The notes under the pieces: model-generated
Database searches by the model: none
What the model saw: the letters and a program-made list of their open reading frames with translations, nothing else
Told to the model about the DNA's origin: nothing
Shown: positions 41,321 through 44,963 of the stretch, one piece after another
Layout of the letters: each line of letters opens with the position of its first letter
Numbering within the stretch: the first letter of the stretch is position 1
Position numbers and translations under genes: made by a program
NCBI GenBank assembly: GCA_035689185.1
Contig: DASSLY010000117.1
Location: 1-44,963 of the forward strand
Origin: DASSLY01 sp035689185
Lineage (GTDB): Bacteria > Actinomycetota > Actinomycetes > Actinomycetales > Dermatophilaceae
Reading direction: 5' to 3'
DNA: 44,963 bases

Positions 41321-43302
41321 GACGCGGTCCCGGCAGCCAGCGGCTGGGTCAGGTCGTAGAAGGTGTACTCGCCGACGGTGACCGGGGTGTAGCTGGCCGC
41401 CGCCCAGCTGACGATCTGGCTGCCGGTCCTGTTGCCGCTGCCGTTGCCACCAGGGCCGCCGAACCGGCCCATGCCGCCGCCGGCGAGCAGGTAGTGGATC
41501 CGGCCCTGCGCGACGTAGTGCTGGAACTGCGCCAGCGTCGGTGACGGGTCGCTGCCGTTGAACCCGCCGATGGACATCACCGGCAGCTGCGTTGCCAGCT
41601 GCAGCCCGGCCGCGTTCTGCGAGCCGACCGTGGCCGCCACCCAGGTGTACTGCTGCGCGTCCTGCGACAGCGCGGAGACCACCTCGGTGCTGGGCGTGCT
41701 GGCGTTCAGCAGACCGCCCAACCCGCCGGCCTGCCCGGGCCCCCGCAGCTGCCCAGTCGGCGGACCGCCGCCGGGGAAGCCGCCGGGGCCGCCCGGGCCA
41801 CCGAAGCCCCGGCCGCCGGCGACCGCCGGGCCGGCCGTCACGATCGAGCCGGCGTAGCCGCTGCTCACCGTCTCCAGGCTGTATGCCGCAGGGCCGGCCA
41901 GGCCGGCGACCAGCGCCGTCGCCGCGATGACCGGAAGCGCGCGGCGGTGGACCCGGCCGACCACGACGAGCAGGAGGGCGGCGGCGAGACCGAGGACCAG
42001 CACGGCATACCGGAGCCAGGGCAGGAAGTCGGCGCTGCGCGAGAGCAGCAGGTAGGCCCAGACCGCGGTCGCCGCCGTGGTCACCGCCAGGACGACCGAC
42101 CCGAGCGCGTGGCCGCGCCGCGCCCACATCTGGGTGGTCCCTATCCCGACGATGGCCCCGACCGCCGGCGCCAGGGCCACCGTGTAGTACTCGTGGAAGA
42201 TGCCGGCCATCAGGCTGAACACCAGCATGGTCACCACCAGCCAACCACCCCAAACCAGGTATGCCGCTCGGCGGGCGTCCGTCCGCGGGCTGCGGCCGCG
42301 GGCCCACAGGCCCGCTCCCAGCAAGAGCAGCGCCGCCGGGAAAAGCCAGGAGATCTGCCCGCCGATGGAGGCGCCGAACATGCGCCCCAAACCGGTCGCG
42401 CCCCAGCCGTTGCCGCCGCCGACCGAACCGGCCTCTTCGCCCGTGATCCGGCCGAGGCCGTTGTAGCCGAGGGTCAGCTCCAGGACCGAGTTGGTCTGCG
42501 AGCCGCCGATGTAGGGTCGCAGGTTCGCCGGCACCAGCTCGACGATGGCGACCCACCAGGCGGCGGACACGACCATCGCGGCACCGGCCGCCAGCAGGTG
42601 CAAGACGCGCTTGCGCAGCGGGGTCGGTGCCGCGACGAGGTAGGCCAGTGCGAACGCGGGGACGACGAGCAGCGCCTGCAGCATCTTGGTGAGGAAGCCG
42701 AACCCGACCAGGACGCCGACCAGCACGAGCCACTTCGGGCTGGCCTTCTCCACCGCCCGGAGAGTGGCCCAGCCGCCCAGCGTCATGAGCAGCACCAGCA
42801 GCGCGTCCGGGTTGTTGAACCGGAACATCAGCACCGCGACCGGCGTCAGCGCCAGGACGGCGCCGGCGATGAGCCCGGCCGCCTGCCCGAAGTGCCGCCT
42901 GACCGTGGCGTGGAGGACGGCGACCGAGCCGACGCCCATCAACACCTGGGGCATCAGGATCGCGAACGAGCTCAGCCCGAAGACCCGCACCGAAAGCGCC
43001 ATCACCCACAGTGAGGCCGGTGTCTTGTCGACGGTGATGGAGTTCGCGGCGTCGGAGGAGCCGAAGAAGAAGGCCTTCCAGCTCTCGCTGCCGGCCTGCA
43101 CGGCCGCGGAGTAGTAGGCGTTGGCCCACCCGTTCGCGGTCAGGCCGTAGAAGTAGAGCAGGGCGGTGCCGAACAGCAGGCCGGGGAGCGCCAGCCTGCC
43201 CCAGGTGCCAGCCGACGAGGTGGCTGGCTCGTCCAAAGTCGTTGCCGTTGTGGGGGGTTCGGTGCCTAGCTGGCCGGGGCGGGGGAGGGTGGTTGTGTCC
43301 AT
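41317..43302 (-). CDS. GT39-like membrane glycosyltransferase (ArnT/PMT family)
   Basis: 661 residues with about 11-13 membrane helices. The first outer loop carries GWANAYYSAAVQAG and SITVDKTPASLWV, where the acidic residue is typical of the catalytic loop of lipid-sugar-dependent transferases; LFRFNNPDALLVLLMTLG-like sequence follows. The C-terminal ~200 residues are extracytoplasmic, begin with a Gly/Pro-rich linker (GGRGFGGPGGPGGF) and contain a globular domain (TWVAATVGSQNAAGLQLAT, VMSIGGFNGSDPSPTLAQF). Takes sugar from a polyprenyl carrier to a wall polymer or protein. Linked by a 4-base overlap to the GT2-GtrA gene. Confidence 0.88.
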   Translation of the reverse strand: MDTTTLPRPGQLGTEPPTTATTLDEPATSSAGTWGRLALPGLLFGTALLYFYGLTANGWANAYYSAAVQAGSESWKAFFFGSSDAANSITVDKTPASLWVMALSVRVFGLSSFAILMPQVLMGVGSVAVLHATVRRHFGQAAGLIAGAVLALTPVAVLMFRFNNPDALLVLLMTLGGWATLRAVEKASPKWLVLVGVLVGFGFLTKMLQALLVVPAFALAYLVAAPTPLRKRVLHLLAAGAAMVVSAAWWVAIVELVPANLRPYIGGSQTNSVLELTLGYNGLGRITGEEAGSVGGGNGWGATGLGRMFGASIGGQISWLFPAALLLLGAGLWARGRSPRTDARRAAYLVWGGWLVVTMLVFSLMAGIFHEYYTVALAPAVGAIVGIGTTQMWARRGHALGSVVLAVTTAATAVWAYLLLSRSADFLPWLRYAVLVLGLAAALLLVVVGRVHRRALPVIAATALVAGLAGPAAYSLETVSSGYAGSIVTAGPAVAGGRGFGGPGGPGGFPGGGPPTGQLRGPGQAGGLGGLLNASTPSTEVVSALSQDAQQYTWVAATVGSQNAAGLQLATQLPVMSIGGFNGSDPSPTLAQFQHYVAQGRIHYLLAGGGMGRFGGPGGNGSGNRTGSQIVSWAAASYTPVTVGEYTFYDLTQPLAAGTAS

Positions 43303-43385
43303 GACACGAATCTCGCGGCCGCGCCTAGGTGCCTGCTGTGGAGGCGCTGAGGTCCCACGGTGACTCCTCCTCCCGCACCGCTGCC

Positions 43386-43437
43386 CGAGTTGTCAGAACG
43401 TGGCCGGGTCATGGCGCGCCCACGCTCTGACAACTCG
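43386..43437. terminator. long hairpin directly after the sensor-kinase stop codon
   Basis: CGAGTTGTCAGAACGTGG (43386-43403) and CCACGCTCTGACAACTCG (43420-43437) are complementary over 18 bases with one mismatch; loop of 16 bases. The right arm touches the kinase stop (43438). It can end the kinase transcript; it also lies 84 bases upstream of the start of the glycosyltransferase gene, so it may separate the two units. Confidence 0.75.
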
Positions 43438-44946
43438 TCAGTGTGCGGGCAGCGCCACGGTGAACCGGGTCAGGCCGGGCCGGCTTTCCAGATCCACCCT
43501 GCCGTGGTGGGCCTGGGCGACCGCCTGCACGATGGAAAGGCCCAGCCCGGTGCTGCTGCCGTCGGCCCGGTTGCGCGAGGCGTCGCCGCGGGCGAACCGC
43601 TGGAACACGTTGGGTTGCAACGCTGCCGGGACACCCGGGCCGTTGTCCGTGACGGTGAGCAGAACTTCGCCGTCGACCGTGGCGACCCTGGTCTTCACCA
43701 GCGTGCCCCGGGGCGTGTGGGTGCGCGCGTTGGCCAGCAGGTTGGCGACGACCTGGTGCAGTCGCGCGCTGTCGCCCTCGACAACCGCAGCCTCGTCGGG
43801 CACCTCCAGCTGCCAGACGTGCTCCGGACTGGCGGCGTGCGCGTCGCTGACCGCATCGACCGCGACCAGGGCCAGGTCCACCGGTTCACGCTGCAACGGC
43901 CGTCCCGCGTCCAACCGGGCCAGCAGCAGCAGGTCGTCGACCAGCGAGGTCATCCGCACCGCCTCGGCCTCGACGCGGCTGAGGGCGTGGACGACTCCTT
44001 CGGGGACGGGCTCCGGTTCGCGGCGGGACAGCTCGGCGTACCCGCGGATCGAGGCCAGCGGGGTGCGCAGCTCGTGGCTGGCGTCCGCGACGAACTGCCG
44101 GACGCGCTGCTCGCTCTCGTGCCGAGCCTCCAGGGCAGCTCCGACGTGGTCCAGCATCCCGTTCAGCGCAGCGCCCACCTGGCCGATCTCGGTCCGGGGG
44201 TCGGTGTCGGCCGCCGGGACCCGTTCGGCGAGCGCCACCTCGCCGGAGGCCAGCGGCAGGTTGGAGACACGGGTGGCGGTGGCCGCGACCCGGCGCAGCG
44301 GCCGCAGGTTGGTGCGCACCAGCCATGCGCCGCCGACACCGACAGCGACCAGGCCGACGCCATTGAGCACCACGAAGATGAGCGCCAACCGGTTCACGGT
44401 CGTCGTCACCGGCGCAGTGGGCAGCCCGGTCACGTATGTCGCGTTGGAGCCGACTCGTGAGTGGCTGGCGACCAGCAGGTAGGTGCCGAGCTGGCCACCG
44501 AGGTCCACCTCGGTGGCGTGGGTGCCGACGCCACCATGCTGGATCGCCGCGACCTGGTCGTCGGTGAGGGATCCGGCCTGGGCGTCACCGGTCAGGATCA
44601 CATTGGACGTGGCCACGCCATCGACCAGGGTCAGATGGAGGAACCCGCCGCCGAGGCCGGGTGGTGGACCGGGAGCAGGTCGCCGTGAACCGCCACGGCC
44701 GTCTAGCGGCTGTGGGTCTCTGTCCCCGTCCAGGCCCGGGCGGACTCCCTGACGGTCGGCGGAGTCCTCGACCTGCTCTTGCAGCTGCTGCATGAGGAAG
44801 GTCTTCAGCGCAACCACCGCGACCAGGCCGGTGGTCAGGCTGACGGCCATGAACAGTGCCACGGTCGAGGCGACCAGCTTGGACCGCAGCGTCCATGCCG
44901 ACGGCCGGAAGAGCCGCCGCCAGGTCAGCCGGTCCACCGTGGTCAT
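43438..44946 (-). CDS. HAMP-type sensor histidine kinase (OmpR-type partner)
   Basis: 502 residues. Helix 1 near 24-48, an outer domain of ~135 residues with a Pro/Gly/Arg-rich stretch (about 65-100), helix 2 near 187-210, HAMP, then HisKA with His291 in FVADASHELRTPLASI, N box VVANLLANARTHTP, G1 TVTDNGPGVP and G2 STGLGLSIV. Relatives include MprB/TcrY-like kinases. The response regulator gene should lie just upstream, beyond the window. The downstream envelope glycosyltransferases on the same strand may be under its control, but a hairpin separates them. Confidence 0.92.
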   Translation of the reverse strand: MTTVDRLTWRRLFRPSAWTLRSKLVASTVALFMAVSLTTGLVAVVALKTFLMQQLQEQVEDSADRQGVRPGLDGDRDPQPLDGRGGSRRPAPGPPPGLGGGFLHLTLVDGVATSNVILTGDAQAGSLTDDQVAAIQHGGVGTHATEVDLGGQLGTYLLVASHSRVGSNATYVTGLPTAPVTTTVNRLALIFVVLNGVGLVAVGVGGAWLVRTNLRPLRRVAATATRVSNLPLASGEVALAERVPAADTDPRTEIGQVGAALNGMLDHVGAALEARHESEQRVRQFVADASHELRTPLASIRGYAELSRREPEPVPEGVVHALSRVEAEAVRMTSLVDDLLLLARLDAGRPLQREPVDLALVAVDAVSDAHAASPEHVWQLEVPDEAAVVEGDSARLHQVVANLLANARTHTPRGTLVKTRVATVDGEVLLTVTDNGPGVPAALQPNVFQRFARGDASRNRADGSSTGLGLSIVQAVAQAHHGRVDLESRPGLTRFTVALPAH

Positions 44947-44963
44947 GCTCAGCCCGCCGGCTT

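Noticed and set aside
39971..43129. A 1052-residue minus-strand open frame
   Set aside because: Only its last 449 codons (from 41320) encode the GT2-GtrA protein; the rest is the out-of-frame shadow of the membrane glycosyltransferase gene.

Overview
The window is chromosomal DNA from a very GC-rich Gram-positive actinobacterium. Evidence: about 70% or more G+C by eye, many GTG starts, 4-base ATGA/GTGA start-stop overlaps, an actinobacterial-type bifunctional dCTP deaminase, a BioY-BioM-BioN transporter, PknB-type kinase, LytR-CpsA-Psr protein and actinobacterial DUF1996 protein. Style and gene content suggest Micrococcales (Intrasporangiaceae-like), but this is inference. Three tRNA genes are present (Gly-CCC, Ser-TGA, Ser-GCT). 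No phage, IS element, CRISPR array or replication origin was seen.

Layout. 1-2.9 kb: tRNA-Gly, dcd, a small alpha/beta hydrolase and, convergent to it, a histidine-ammonia-lyase-fold protein whose cofactor motif is altered. 2.9-6.5 kb: a complete osmoprotectant ABC importer (ATPase with CBS domains, two permeases, lipoprotein). 6.5-7.3 kb: a gene-free repeat-rich patch. 7.3-11.3 kb: a membrane Fe-S oxidoreductase diverging from cysK-cysE. 11.3-12.5 kb: a stand-alone winged-helix protein overlapping a CbiX-fold protein that lacks the chelatase histidines, behind a GlnR-like half-site array. 12.5-13.8 kb: tRNA-Ser, a VapBC toxin-antitoxin pair and a truncated second PIN toxin.

13.8-18.6 kb: an ABC exporter of the MacB/FtsX kind with one divergent ATPase, a 1032-residue permease and a second ATPase. 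18.8-22.0 kb: aldo/keto reductase, a NarL-type two-component pair and a small ORF resembling a piece of its response regulator. 22.4-24.3 kb: a Ser/Thr kinase followed by a minisatellite of about 18 GC-rich units. 24.3-26.7 kb: NmrA-like protein and glycerol kinase. 26.7-30.9 kb: a tightly overlapping operon bioY, acyl-CoA ligase, thiolase, bioM, bioN. It joins a biotin importer to two acyl-CoA enzymes, as in the Bacillus yhfUTS locus.

31.1-35.3 kb: cold-shock protein with a long leader and strong bidirectional terminator, then a low-affinity class B PBP, an LCP ligase and tRNA-Ser(GCT). 35.6-39.9 kb: a secreted DUF1996 protein, a secreted beta-propeller, a four-copy repeat cluster and an MFS exporter with a C-terminal monooxygenase-like domain. 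40.0-44.9 kb: on the minus strand, a sensor kinase, a GT39-like membrane glycosyltransferase and an overlapping GT2-GtrA glycosyltransferase, together suggesting envelope glycosylation.

The points most worth a second look are the wHTH/degenerate CbiX pair, the bioY-ligase-thiolase-bioMN operon, the ammonia-lyase-like protein without an MIO triad, the minisatellite, the repeat cluster before the MFS gene, and a strong excess of the 7-mer GGCATAC/GTATGCC across the whole window.
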